NCBI GenBank assembly: GCA_945881735.1
Contig: CAMCVF010000007.1
Span: 1 to 64,000, forward strand
DNA length: 64,000 bases
From: Methylotenera oryzisoli
Lineage (GTDB): Bacteria; Pseudomonadota; Gammaproteobacteria; Burkholderiales; Methylophilaceae
Reading direction: 5' to 3'
This document shows, piece after piece, positions 56,437 to 64,000 of this stretch. Made by a program: the position numbers and the translations under genes. The notes beneath the pieces were generated by a model. It was not told where the DNA came from, searched no databases, and worked only from the letters and a program-made list of their open reading frames with translations. Numbering within the stretch: the stretch's first letter is position 1; every line of letters starts with the position of its first letter.

Positions 56437-57405
56437 ATGACAAAACATTTTTTGGTTTCATTTTATACAATCCTTTCAATGTTGTGCGTTGCAAATAGTG
56501 CGGTGGCAAACCCAGCGAACAAAACGGTAAGTGATCTTAGCGCTAGTGTGTTGCGTGTGAAAGTGCAATTAGCCAATGGTAGCCTTGGTTTGGGTTCTGC
56601 CGTTGTGATTGCCAAAAATGAAGTCATTACCAACTGCCATGTGGTTAACGATTCCACCAATATTGCTGTAATTGTCAATGGCGAGCCACACAAAGCGACG
56701 TCGATAAAAGCCGATTGGCATCATGATTTATGCATGCTAACAGTTGAAAATTTAGAGGTACCCAGTGTAAAAATGGGCGCTAGCAAAGCGCTTCAATACG
56801 AAACACCCATCTTTACCATTGGCTACCCAGATGAAACTAAAGCGCCTGTCAGCACATTTGGTGCAGTAAAAGGGCTATTTCCGATGGATGATAGTGTGAT
56901 TATTCGTGCTAGCAGTTCATTCAGATTAGGCGCTAGTGGCGGCGGAGCATTTGATGATGCAGGTAACTTGGTGGGTATTATTACCTTAAAAAGCAAAGGT
57001 AATGCAGCGCAATATTTCTTTATGCCAGTTGAGTGGGTGCAAGCATTAATGAGCAAGCCAGCACAAACGTTAGGATTAAAAAGTGAAAAACCATTTTGGG
57101 CCAAGCATGCTTCGCAACGTCCTTACTTTATGCAAGTTGTGCAACCTTATGTGAGTCAAGAGTGGTCTACTTTATTGAAAGTGGCGACACAGTGGGTGAA
57201 AAATGAGCCAAACACAGTCGAGTCATGGTTTTATTTGGCGACTGCTGAATACGCAACCAAAGACTATAGTAACGCTGAAGAACACTTTAAAAAGGTATTA
57301 GCTCTAAACAATAAACACAGTCAAGCGAGTGAATACTTAGCTATAATCGCACAAAAAACGGCTATTGTCGATGTTGCTTTAAGCCAATTAGCACAATTAA
57401 ATTAG
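56437..57405 (+). CDS. Exported trypsin-like serine protease with TPR-like C-terminus
   Basis: 322 residues from ATG 56437 (AGGGA six bases upstream; GTG 56434 is alternative). A signal peptide ends AVANPA. The chymotrypsin-fold domain has the triad His (VITNCHVV), Asp (HHDLCMLTV) and Ser (RLGASGGGAFDDAG), typical of HtrA-like S1C proteases, but no PDZ domain follows. Instead about residues 235-322 look like TPR helices (WFYLATAEYATKDYSNAEEH). Likely periplasmic; substrate unknown. Convergent with the receiver gene. Confidence 0.8.
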   Translation: MTKHFLVSFYTILSMLCVANSAVANPANKTVSDLSASVLRVKVQLANGSLGLGSAVVIAKNEVITNCHVVNDSTNIAVIVNGEPHKATSIKADWHHDLCMLTVENLEVPSVKMGASKALQYETPIFTIGYPDETKAPVSTFGAVKGLFPMDDSVIIRASSSFRLGASGGGAFDDAGNLVGIITLKSKGNAAQYFFMPVEWVQALMSKPAQTLGLKSEKPFWAKHASQRPYFMQVVQPYVSQEWSTLLKVATQWVKNEPNTVESWFYLATAEYATKDYSNAEEHFKKVLALNNKHSQASEYLAIIAQKTAIVDVALSQLAQLN

Positions 57406-57416
57406 GCTTAACATAT

Positions 57417-57884
57417 TTATTCTGAGGGTAGGTATGGGTGTTGAACAGGTTTAAGCACGTTGTTTAGCGATTTTAAATGGCGATACAAAATACGCGTTTC
57501 TAGCAAATTCCAAACCCGTAACATCGCTTCAATCGTATCATATGGCTTGGTTAAAAAGTCCTTGGCACCTAATGCCAAGGCTTTTCTTTTGGCGGCAATG
57601 GTTGCATCGGCTGTTAGCACTAACACAGGCAAGTATTCATCCTCAGGAATATGGCGCGATAGCATTTCTAGTACTGCGAAACCATCCAGTTCTGGCATCA
57701 TTAAATCCAACAAAATCAAATCAGGCTCAAATGCCTTAAATAAATCCAGCGCACGAGTGGAGTCAGCGGTGCTAATGACTTGATGAAAACCTTCTCTGGC
57801 GAGTAAATCTTCTAACAGCCTTAAGTTGGCTTCCGCATCGTCAATCACTAAAATTTTGGCATTTAATATATCGGCTTCATTCAT
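57417..57884 (-). CDS. Single-domain response regulator
   Basis: 155 residues, a receiver domain only. Acidic pocket VIDDAEANLRLL, phospho-Asp in LILLDLMMPELDGF, Thr in VLTADAT and Lys in DFLTKPYD. A helical tail has no DNA-binding motif. It is 3 bp after the hybrid kinase and likely receives its phosphate. Confidence 0.85.
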   Translation of the reverse strand: MNEADILNAKILVIDDAEANLRLLEDLLAREGFHQVISTADSTRALDLFKAFEPDLILLDLMMPELDGFAVLEMLSRHIPEDEYLPVLVLTADATIAAKRKALALGAKDFLTKPYDTIEAMLRVWNLLETRILYRHLKSLNNVLKPVQHPYLPSE

Positions 57885-57887
57885 GTT

Positions 57888-59852
57888 TTATGCCTCGATC
57901 AGTTCTCTAATTTTTTTGCTAAATGCCGCCACGTCTAACGGTTTGGTCATGTATTCGGCTGCACCAGCCCCTTGCAGGCGTGATATCGTTTCGGGCAAAG
58001 CATCGGCGCTTAAAATCATAATGGGTATATGTTGATACTTGGCGGCTGTTTTGACGTAGCTGACCAAGCTTTCACCAGAACCATCTGGTAAATTCAAATC
58101 AATCAATAATAATGATGGCGTGACTTCGGTAAGATATTGCTTGGCGTCTTTAATAGTGGTCACACAATGAATGCGTAAATCATGCTGGCGATGAATAATG
58201 GCCTCTACCAAAGCTCGATTGCTAATATTATCTTCTACATACAAAACGGAATGTTTGTTATTTAAAGAGGTAAATTTTTTGTTGGACGTTGCTTGTGTTA
58301 AATGGGCTAATTCAGCATCAGGCTCACCCGCATTCAGCTCTATCCAAAATAAGCTTTTATCATTTGCCACATGAATACTGCCATTCATGGCCAGCATGAT
58401 TTGTTTTGACACTGCCAAGCCAAGGCCGGTCCCTTCTACTTTTGTTTGCTCTGCGCCAAGTCGATCAAACGGGGTAAATAAGCGCTCTTTTAATTTGTCA
58501 GGAATACCGTTACCTTCATCTTGCACTTCAATAATAACCTTGCCATTATGGCTGTAGGCATTAAGCTGTATTACCGCATTGGCAGGCCCATATTTAAGGG
58601 CATTTGAAAGTAAATTAAGCACCACCTGTAACAACTTTTGTCGATTAGCACTGACCCATAAATGTGGCGCAGTATTGATTTTAATTTCAATGTCGCTAAT
58701 TTTGCCAATGGGTGCAATGTATTGTTTGGCTTCTTCAAGCAAAGTGTTTACTGCAACAGAAGTTAATTCTAGTGATATTTCACCCGATTCGATTCTGGCA
58801 ATTTCTAATACTTCGTTAATTAATTTAAGCAAATGCTGGCCTGCACCCAAAATTAATGAAACGCTATCGCGTTGTTTGCCTTGTGATAAATCTTGCTCCA
58901 ATAATTGTGCAAATCCTAAAATGGCGTTTAATGGCGTTCTAAGTTCATGGCTGGTGCGCGATAAAAACATGCTTTTTGAGGCGCTGGCTTCTTCTGCCTC
59001 TTTTTTGGCCTGAATAGAATCACTGATATTTTTAGCCAGTAATTGCGAGGCATGATCTAGCTCATCCGATAATTGCCCTAGTTCATCTTGACTGCTTGAA
59101 GGCAAGTCTAGTTTCTCTGCCCTGGCTAAATGGGCAGCGGAATCTCTTAATAAGCGCACCCGTTTTACAATGGTACGAGAGAAAATCCAAACTGCTACCA
59201 AGGAGCCAATAATGCCAGATACCGCTGCAATTAGTGTGATGATAATATGGCGTTGGCGCTCCTCCACAACGTCTTGCTGGTCTTTTGCCACTAATATCGC
59301 CTCATCTGCATTGAGGCGCTCGATTTCATTTCTAAGCTTGTCTAGTGTATTTACTTGTGATTTGAATTTTGTGATTAAATCATCGGAAGCAATATTGGAT
59401 TCATACTCGGATAAAATTCTTAAGTCGTGTAGATTTTGTTCAACAAGTGGATTAATGACAGCAAGGCGCTTTTTTTGCCCTTCGTTATCTAACTGAACTT
59501 CTAAAGCATTTAGTACGGAAGGTAATTTACTTTCGACTTGAAAAAATATATCCAGAAAATGCTTATCGCCAGTGAGTAAATAATCTCTAACACCTGTTGA
59601 AGCTTCAATCAGCATGGTATGTACTTCTTGAATATCACGCTGGTTTTGCAAGGCAAGCCTTAATTTATTTTCTAGATGAGTCGATTCTTGCTCTCTAATA
59701 TATATAGATCCAAGCGATGCCAATAACACCAGTAAAGGTAGGGTGATGACACATACGCCTTTTAATCCCAATGGCAAGTCTTGCCAAGCTTGGGCAATAC
59801 ATGCTAGCGGCTGAAAGGGTATTTTAGCGAATGGTGCTGGTGTGTTTTTCAT
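57888..59852 (-). CDS. Hybrid sensor histidine kinase (CHASE3-like, HAMP, HisKA, HATPase, REC)
   Basis: 654 residues. TM1 about 31-50, a CHASE3-like periplasmic helical region (STGVRDYLLTGDKHFLD) to about 205, TM2 about 207-230, HAMP, then the H-box SRTSHELRTPLNAILGFAQ, N-box LQVVLNLLSNALKYGP, G-boxes DEGNGIPD and GTGLGLAVSKQIM, and a C-terminal receiver with LLLIDLNLPDGSG. Signal unknown. It stands in an operon between the LuxR-type gene and the single-domain regulator. Confidence 0.9.
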   Translation of the reverse strand: MKNTPAPFAKIPFQPLACIAQAWQDLPLGLKGVCVITLPLLVLLASLGSIYIREQESTHLENKLRLALQNQRDIQEVHTMLIEASTGVRDYLLTGDKHFLDIFFQVESKLPSVLNALEVQLDNEGQKKRLAVINPLVEQNLHDLRILSEYESNIASDDLITKFKSQVNTLDKLRNEIERLNADEAILVAKDQQDVVEERQRHIIITLIAAVSGIIGSLVAVWIFSRTIVKRVRLLRDSAAHLARAEKLDLPSSSQDELGQLSDELDHASQLLAKNISDSIQAKKEAEEASASKSMFLSRTSHELRTPLNAILGFAQLLEQDLSQGKQRDSVSLILGAGQHLLKLINEVLEIARIESGEISLELTSVAVNTLLEEAKQYIAPIGKISDIEIKINTAPHLWVSANRQKLLQVVLNLLSNALKYGPANAVIQLNAYSHNGKVIIEVQDEGNGIPDKLKERLFTPFDRLGAEQTKVEGTGLGLAVSKQIMLAMNGSIHVANDKSLFWIELNAGEPDAELAHLTQATSNKKFTSLNNKHSVLYVEDNISNRALVEAIIHRQHDLRIHCVTTIKDAKQYLTEVTPSLLLIDLNLPDGSGESLVSYVKTAAKYQHIPIMILSADALPETISRLQGAGAAEYMTKPLDVAAFSKKIRELIEA

Positions 59853-59861
59853 TAATACAAA

Positions 59862-60635
59862 TTACGACTTATAACCAAGCTCAACCGCTTTAACAGCGGC
59901 TTGCGTTCTATCTTTTACTCCAAGTTTATTTAAAACGCGCTCAACATGAATTTTAGCCGTACCAGGTGCAATGCCTAATTTGGAGCCGAGTTCATTATTA
60001 CTTAAGCCAGAAGGTAAAAGTGCAAATATTTCACGTTCTCTAGGGGTTAGCGCCTCTAAAATTGTTTGGTCTACTTCGCTACGTAGAGGCCCCTGATGTT
60101 GCGTTATGGCTAATCCTATAAGGCCTGCAAGCGCTTGTAAAGTCTCAATTTCTGCTGGTGTTAGTGTCAGTGTTTTGCCAGAAAGCGCTAATACTCCCTT
60201 GCCATGCTGCCCCAAGGCAATCGGAATCAGGCAATCGTGGTGACTTCTATCGCCATGCGTCCATAGCTGAGCATTTTTATTTTCATATAGGGCAAAACGC
60301 ACTGGATTTTTAAGCATCAACGCCAATATGCCCATCATGGGGATTCGGGTTCCAATAGGCAGTGTTTGACCTACTTGATTATAGACAACTAATTTTCCAG
60401 AGTTTTCGATTGCCAGCAAAGCATGCTGGGCTGATAGCAGTGTGCAAAGCGATTGCAATAAGGTGGTAGAAGCCGCAATACCCCATCCATGCTCAAAAAA
60501 CTGCTGACCAAGGTTTAGGTAAAGCCGCAAGTGCGAATCGTTGGCTTGCGTATGTTTTAGGCTCTCTCTTAACGCACGCGCACTAATAGGCTGCGTTATT
60601 TGATTGTCTGCTTGATGATCAATCTCGTTTGGCAT
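59862..60635 (-). CDS. LuxR-family transcription regulator with GAF-like sensor domain
   Basis: 257 residues. The N-terminal half (about 45-180) resembles a GAF domain (ALLAIENSGKLVVYNQ, IPIALGQHGKGVLALSG). The C-terminal HTH has LTPREREIFALLPSGLSNNE and KIHVERVLNKLGVKDRTQAA, the LuxR/NarL signature. No receiver domain, so it may sense a ligand directly. It is the first gene of the operon with the kinase and receiver, divergent from two small secreted proteins. Confidence 0.85.
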   Translation of the reverse strand: MPNEIDHQADNQITQPISARALRESLKHTQANDSHLRLYLNLGQQFFEHGWGIAASTTLLQSLCTLLSAQHALLAIENSGKLVVYNQVGQTLPIGTRIPMMGILALMLKNPVRFALYENKNAQLWTHGDRSHHDCLIPIALGQHGKGVLALSGKTLTLTPAEIETLQALAGLIGLAITQHQGPLRSEVDQTILEALTPREREIFALLPSGLSNNELGSKLGIAPGTAKIHVERVLNKLGVKDRTQAAVKAVELGYKS

Positions 60636-60655
60636 ATGCTGAATAGTATATACCG

Positions 60656-60675
60656 ATCTACCTATAATGGTAGAT
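60656..60675. promoter_or_regulatory. Palindrome between the LuxR gene and the small secreted proteins
   Basis: ATCTACC-TATAAT-GGTAGAT, a 7+7 bp perfect dyad around a -10-like centre, 20 bp from the LuxR ATG. TACC..GGTA dyads are of the type bound by NarL/LuxR-family proteins. Candidate operator for the neighbouring regulator; not proven. Confidence 0.45.
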
Positions 60676-60766
60676 TTTTACTTGTCGGGTCACGTGCATA
60701 ATGCAACACATCTGGAAAGCAATAAAACAACCCGAAATACAACTAACATCTTTGGAGAATGAAAAA

Positions 60767-61042
60767 ATGAAAAGTTTAAATTTAGTAGTGATTGTTTCTA
60801 CAGCCGCATTATTGGTTTCTGGTGCTGCATTTGCAGAAGATACTTATAAAAAAAATGCACAGAACCAAAATTTTATGTCTAAACGCCCCTATGCGCAACC
60901 ACTTGCAGACGGCGCTTATGAAAAAAACAATGAGTTTGAAGGTGCAACATTGATTCGTGGTGAAATTGAAGAAAACGAAAGTGCTTTGAATAAAAATGTT
61001 CAAGTACAACGTATGAACCAATTATCGAAACGCCCGTATTAA
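60767..61042 (+). CDS. Small secreted protein with two SKRPY motifs, family unknown
   Basis: 91 residues. The ATG at 60767 has GGAG nine bases upstream; a 60701 ATG in frame lacks this. Signal peptide MKSLNLVVIVSTAALLVSG..., cleavage about AAFA/EDTYK. The mature part is charged and about 68 residues, with SKRPY after NQNF and again SKRPY at the very C-terminus. It is related to the next gene: NQN-SKRPY near the start, F-E-[GA]-A-[TS]-L-[IV] in the middle, and a final [KQ]RPY. I recognise no domain. 46 bp before its paralogue. Confidence 0.7.
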   Translation: MKSLNLVVIVSTAALLVSGAAFAEDTYKKNAQNQNFMSKRPYAQPLADGAYEKNNEFEGATLIRGEIEENESALNKNVQVQRMNQLSKRPY

Positions 61043-61088
61043 TTTAGTAGGAATTAGATTTAATAAAAGTTAAATTGAGGAAATGATG

Positions 61089-61385
61089 ATGAATAGCAAA
61101 AGTCTTATGGGATTAGCAGCGGCACTGTTGATGACAGCGGTGATGACAACAGGTGTTGTTCAGGCTGGAGATGATAAAACCAATAATGCCATTAACCAAA
61201 ATTTATCAAAACGGCCGTATCAAGAAGCACCAGCCGAATCTACTCCTAATAAAGCCGAAAATTTTGAAGCGGCAAGTTTGGTTAAAGAAGAGGCGGCTGA
61301 ACAAAAAACTGGCCCAAGCAAATATCAACAATTGCGCATTCGAATGTTGGGACAACGCCCGTACATGGAAAAAAGTAGCGATTAA
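61089..61385 (+). CDS. Small secreted protein, paralogue of the preceding SKRPY protein
   Basis: 98 residues from the third of three adjacent ATG codons (61083, 61086, 61089; GAGG fits the last best). Signal peptide ending VVQA, mature protein with INQNLSKRPYQEAP, NFEAASLVKEE and RMLGQRPYMEKSSD. Two [KQ]RPY motifs again frame the protein. Not a known family to me. Probably cotranscribed with the first. Confidence 0.7.
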   Translation: MNSKSLMGLAAALLMTAVMTTGVVQAGDDKTNNAINQNLSKRPYQEAPAESTPNKAENFEAASLVKEEAAEQKTGPSKYQQLRIRMLGQRPYMEKSSD

Positions 61386-61488
61386 TTATATTTTAAATAG
61401 TCATATATAAAAGCGCCATTGTCATGATAATGGTACTTTTCTTTTGTTACACTTTAGTGTAAATAATTATTAATTTAGAGGTAGTAGA

Positions 61489-63042
61489 TTGATTATTCAA
61501 AAATGGTTTAAAGAAATTAAAAGTGATTTACCAGCAAGTATCGTTGTATTCTTTGTTGCGCTTCCTCTCTGCTTAGGTATTGCCCTAGCTTCGGGCGCTC
61601 CCCTGTTTTCGGGGATTATTGCTGGTATTGTAGGCGGCATTATTGTTGGTATGGCAAGTGGCTCGCCTTTGGGTGTTAGCGGCCCTGCAGCAGGGTTAGC
61701 TGTTATAGTGTTTGGTGCAATTAGCACGCTAGGCTCTTGGGAGGCATTTTTAACCGCGGTAGTCATTGCGGGCCTCATCCAATTAGCTTTAGGTTTTTTT
61801 AAAGCGGGCTTTATTGCCTATTTCTTTCCTACTTCAGTCATTAAAGGCATGCTAACTGGTATTGGCCTGCTGATTATTTTGAAACAAATTCCACACGCGC
61901 TTGGCTACGACTTTGAGTTTGAAGGTAGTGAATCATTTTTTACAGATGATGGTGAGAATACATTTTCTATCATCATGAAAGCATGGGATTTATTAACTCC
62001 CGGTGCTTTATTAATATCTGCTATATCGCTAGCTTTGTTGGTTTTGTGGGACAAAGTGCTATCAAAAAAACACCGTATTTTTCAGTTGTTGCAAGGTCCA
62101 ATTGTGGTGGTTTTGTTGGGTATTGTGTTTACCTATCTGTTCCAAAACCGCATCCTTGATTTCACGCTTAGCCCAGATCAAATTGTCACGCTGCCAGTGG
62201 CCACAAGCGTTTCGGCGTTTTTTAGCCAGTTTACTTTTCCCGATTTTTCGCAATTAAGCAATATTGAAGTGTACAAAGTGGCAGTTGTGATGGCAGTTGT
62301 TGCCAGCCTTGAGACATTACTGTGTGTAGAAGCAACCGATAAGTTGGATCCCTACAAGCGCGTAACGCCAACCAATCGCGAATTAAAAGCACAAGGTTTG
62401 GGCAATTTAGTTTCGGGTCTAATTGGTGGTTTGCCAGTCACGCAAGTGGTGGTACGTAGCTCTGCCAATATTTCATTTGGTGGAAAAACCAAACTTTCGG
62501 CCATCTTGCATGGTTTTTTCTTGCTAATTAGTGTGGTTACCATTTCGAGTTTACTCAATATGATTCCATTAGCAAGCTTAGCAGCTGTACTCATTATGGT
62601 GGGGTATAAACTGGCTTCGCCTTCACTATTTAAAAAAATGTATGCATTGGGTTGGGAACAATTTGTTCCCTTTATTACCACAATAGTTGTGATGCTATTT
62701 ACCGATTTGCTTACAGGTATTGCAGTTGGTATGGTGATGGGTGTGTTCTTTACGCTGCATCACAGTTATCGCAATTCTCACTACATGAAAGATACCCACA
62801 CCATGACCGATGGGGTATCGCTACATCATCTAGTGTTGGCAGAAGAGGTATCGTTTTTTAATAAAGCCAGCATCATTTCGGTATTAGAGGCGATTCCAAG
62901 CAATTCTAAAGTTGTTATTGATTGCAGCCAATCAAAATCCATTGCTTACGATGTAGCGGAATTTATTCGTGACTATCAATTGCATGCAAAATTAAGGAAT
63001 ATTGAAGTAGAAACCATTGGGTTTGTGCCACCAGCATCCTAG
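61489..63042 (+). CDS. SulP-family anion transporter, probably bicarbonate
   Basis: 517 residues, about ten to twelve TM segments plus a C-terminal STAS-like part (about 440-517, SKVVIDCSQSKSIAYDVAEF). SLC26/SulP markers LPASIVVFFVALPLCLGIAL, GVSGPAAGLAVIV and GLIGGLPVTQVVVRSSANI. The TTG start has GAGG seven bases upstream and an in-frame stop six codons before it. Adjacent beta-carbonic anhydrase suggests bicarbonate transport (BicA-like); sulfate cannot be excluded. Confidence 0.88.
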   Translation: MIIQKWFKEIKSDLPASIVVFFVALPLCLGIALASGAPLFSGIIAGIVGGIIVGMASGSPLGVSGPAAGLAVIVFGAISTLGSWEAFLTAVVIAGLIQLALGFFKAGFIAYFFPTSVIKGMLTGIGLLIILKQIPHALGYDFEFEGSESFFTDDGENTFSIIMKAWDLLTPGALLISAISLALLVLWDKVLSKKHRIFQLLQGPIVVVLLGIVFTYLFQNRILDFTLSPDQIVTLPVATSVSAFFSQFTFPDFSQLSNIEVYKVAVVMAVVASLETLLCVEATDKLDPYKRVTPTNRELKAQGLGNLVSGLIGGLPVTQVVVRSSANISFGGKTKLSAILHGFFLLISVVTISSLLNMIPLASLAAVLIMVGYKLASPSLFKKMYALGWEQFVPFITTIVVMLFTDLLTGIAVGMVMGVFFTLHHSYRNSHYMKDTHTMTDGVSLHHLVLAEEVSFFNKASIISVLEAIPSNSKVVIDCSQSKSIAYDVAEFIRDYQLHAKLRNIEVETIGFVPPAS

Positions 63043-63114
63043 TGAGTTTTAAGATCAAAGTATTATTAAGTAATTAAATTGAATGTTTTTTGAATTTTTG
63101 TAGAGGTTATTTTT

Positions 63115-63759
63115 ATGTATACACACCCGTTATTAAATCGCGACAAAATCACACCTAAAGAGGCGCTGGATATTTTAGTTGAGGGTAATATTCGCTTTGT
63201 TAATAACTATCAAAGTGATAAAGACTTTCAAAGTCTAGTCAAAATTACCAAAGATAAACAACATCCTTTTGCGGCGGTGTTAAGTTGCAGCGATTCTCGC
63301 GCGCCAACCGAAATGTTGTTTGACCAGGCTTTAGGGGATGTGTTTAGTGTGCGCTTAGCAGGCAATATTGCCTCTGATAAAGCTATTGGTTCGTTAGAGT
63401 TCAGCTCGAAATATTTAGGTAGCAAGTTGATTGTGGTAATGGGACACACTGGTTGTGGCGCGGTAAAGGCTGCTTGTGATGACTTTAAAGATGGGCATAT
63501 TGGCGAAATTATTAACTTGATAAAACCATCAATCCGTCATGAAAAATCCGTTTCCAATCCTGAAGAGCGTTGCTCTAAAAATCCTGATTTTGTTGAAAAA
63601 ATTAATGAGCTAAATGTGCGCTATCAAATTGATACCATTGTGCGCTTAAGCGACATTGTGGATGGGATGCTAGAAAAGCATGAATTGGGCATTATTGGTG
63701 GTATTTACGATTTATCTACTGGCAGAGTAAAGTTTTTAGAAGATACTTTTATTAGCTAA
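63115..63759 (+). CDS. Beta-class carbonic anhydrase
   Basis: Interconverts CO2 and bicarbonate. 214 residues. Zinc and catalytic residues: VLSCSDSRAPTEMLFD (C-x-D-S-R) and VVMGHTGCGAVKAAC (H-x2-C). RLAGNIASDKAIGSLEFS is typical. No signal peptide visible, so cytoplasmic. 72 bp after the SulP gene, probably one unit supplying HCO3- (carAB and other carboxylations use it). Confidence 0.95.
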   Translation: MYTHPLLNRDKITPKEALDILVEGNIRFVNNYQSDKDFQSLVKITKDKQHPFAAVLSCSDSRAPTEMLFDQALGDVFSVRLAGNIASDKAIGSLEFSSKYLGSKLIVVMGHTGCGAVKAACDDFKDGHIGEIINLIKPSIRHEKSVSNPEERCSKNPDFVEKINELNVRYQIDTIVRLSDIVDGMLEKHELGIIGGIYDLSTGRVKFLEDTFIS

Positions 63760-63770
63760 GTTAATAGCAT

Positions 63771-63800
63771 TAAAAAAGCCGCTTAATAGCGGCTTTTTTA
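63771..63800. terminator. Bidirectional terminator between the carbonic anhydrase and fdx
   Basis: 12-13 bp stem AAAAAAGCCGCT / AGCGGCTTTTTT with loop TAAT, T-rich on both strands; the genes are convergent. Confidence 0.9.
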
Positions 63801-63814
63801 TTAACACTAAAGAA

Positions 63815-64000
63815 TTAGCGATGACCTTCTTTTGCCATATTAATGGAATATTTAGGGATTTCCACAACCAAATCGGTACTACCTACAATGGCTTGGCAAG
63901 ATAAGCGAGAAAGGGGCTCTAAACCCCAAGCCTTATCTAATAAATCATCCTCTTTATCATCGGCTGGATTCAAGCTTTTATAGCCTTCACGCACAATTAC
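63815..64000 (-). CDS. fdx: ISC-type [2Fe-2S] ferredoxin (5' end outside window)
   Basis: The last 62 codons are visible: VIVREGYKSLNPADDKEDDL, AWGLEPLSRLSCQAIV (last cluster Cys) and LVVEIPKYSINMAKEGHR. This matches the C-terminus of Fdx from isc operons, which donates electrons for Fe-S cluster assembly. The first cluster cysteines lie beyond the edge, as do the other isc genes. Confidence 0.93.
   Translation of the reverse strand, partial: VIVREGYKSLNPADDKEDDLLDKAWGLEPLSRLSCQAIVGSTDLVVEIPKYSINMAKEGHR

Noticed and set aside
1-64000. tRNA, rRNA, insertion sequence, prophage, CRISPR
   Set aside because: No tRNA-like cloverleaf with GGTTCGAATC-type arm, no transposase or phage protein, and no regular spaced repeats were seen by eye; tRNAscan or a CRISPR finder could settle it.

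Overview
The window looks like chromosome of an AT-rich betaproteobacterium, most likely a Methylophilaceae methylotroph of the Methylotenera type. This is inference from gene content and order; no 16S rRNA is present. Supporting points are the dapB-carAB-greA-DUF4149-yhbY-rlmE-ftsH-folP-glmM order, a small protein with a PEP-CTERM-like C-terminus (VPVPAAAWLFGSALLGFAGF), an Entner-Doudoroff edd/eda pair, and a heptose-based LPS core locus. I saw no tRNA, rRNA, insertion sequence, prophage or CRISPR array.

Layout. 1-3.9 kb: heat-shock operon grpE-dnaK-dnaJ on the minus strand, with a textbook sigma-32 promoter before grpE and a terminator-like hairpin between dnaK and dnaJ. 4-13.2 kb: LPS/lipid A genes (LpxL-like acyltransferase, heptosyltransferases, GT2, O-antigen ligase, MsbA, a fucosyltransferase-like gene) and a decayed GT2 gene. 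13.4-16.8 kb: edd, eda and a HAD phosphatase. 17.2-21.3 kb: hldD-gmhA-hldE-waaF, which make ADP-heptose and transfer it. 21.4-31.6 kb: hemH, two small envelope proteins, hrcA, nadK, recN, a BepA-like M48 protease, fur, a greatly extended BamE, and dapB. 31.6-43.5 kb: PEP-CTERM-like protein and the housekeeping block carAB to glmM.

43.6-52.7 kb is a phosphate/arsenate region. It holds a PAP2 phosphatase, a secreted zinc-dependent phospholipase C divergent from a GT4 glycosyltransferase, pstSCAB, the wreck of a DUF47-Pit low-affinity phosphate transporter, and an aquaporin-arsC pair. PhoB-box-like repeats spaced exactly 11 bp lie upstream of pstS (three units), the phospholipase (three) and the glycosyltransferase (two). 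This suggests a Pho-controlled membrane-lipid remodelling module. It is the best candidate here for an under-described system.

52.8-55.4 kb: prfB, with its programmed +1 frameshift site, and lysS. 55.4-56.4 kb is nearly gene-free. 56.4-64 kb: a serine protease with TPR-like tail, a GAF-LuxR/hybrid kinase/receiver operon divergent from two paralogous small secreted proteins with repeated [KQ]RPY motifs (function unknown), a SulP transporter with a beta-carbonic anhydrase, and the end of the Isc ferredoxin gene.

Several genes start with TTG (carA, rlmE, sulP, the HAD gene, probably hrcA) or GTG (ftsH, lysS). In most of these an upstream in-frame stop or a good ribosome-binding site decides the start.
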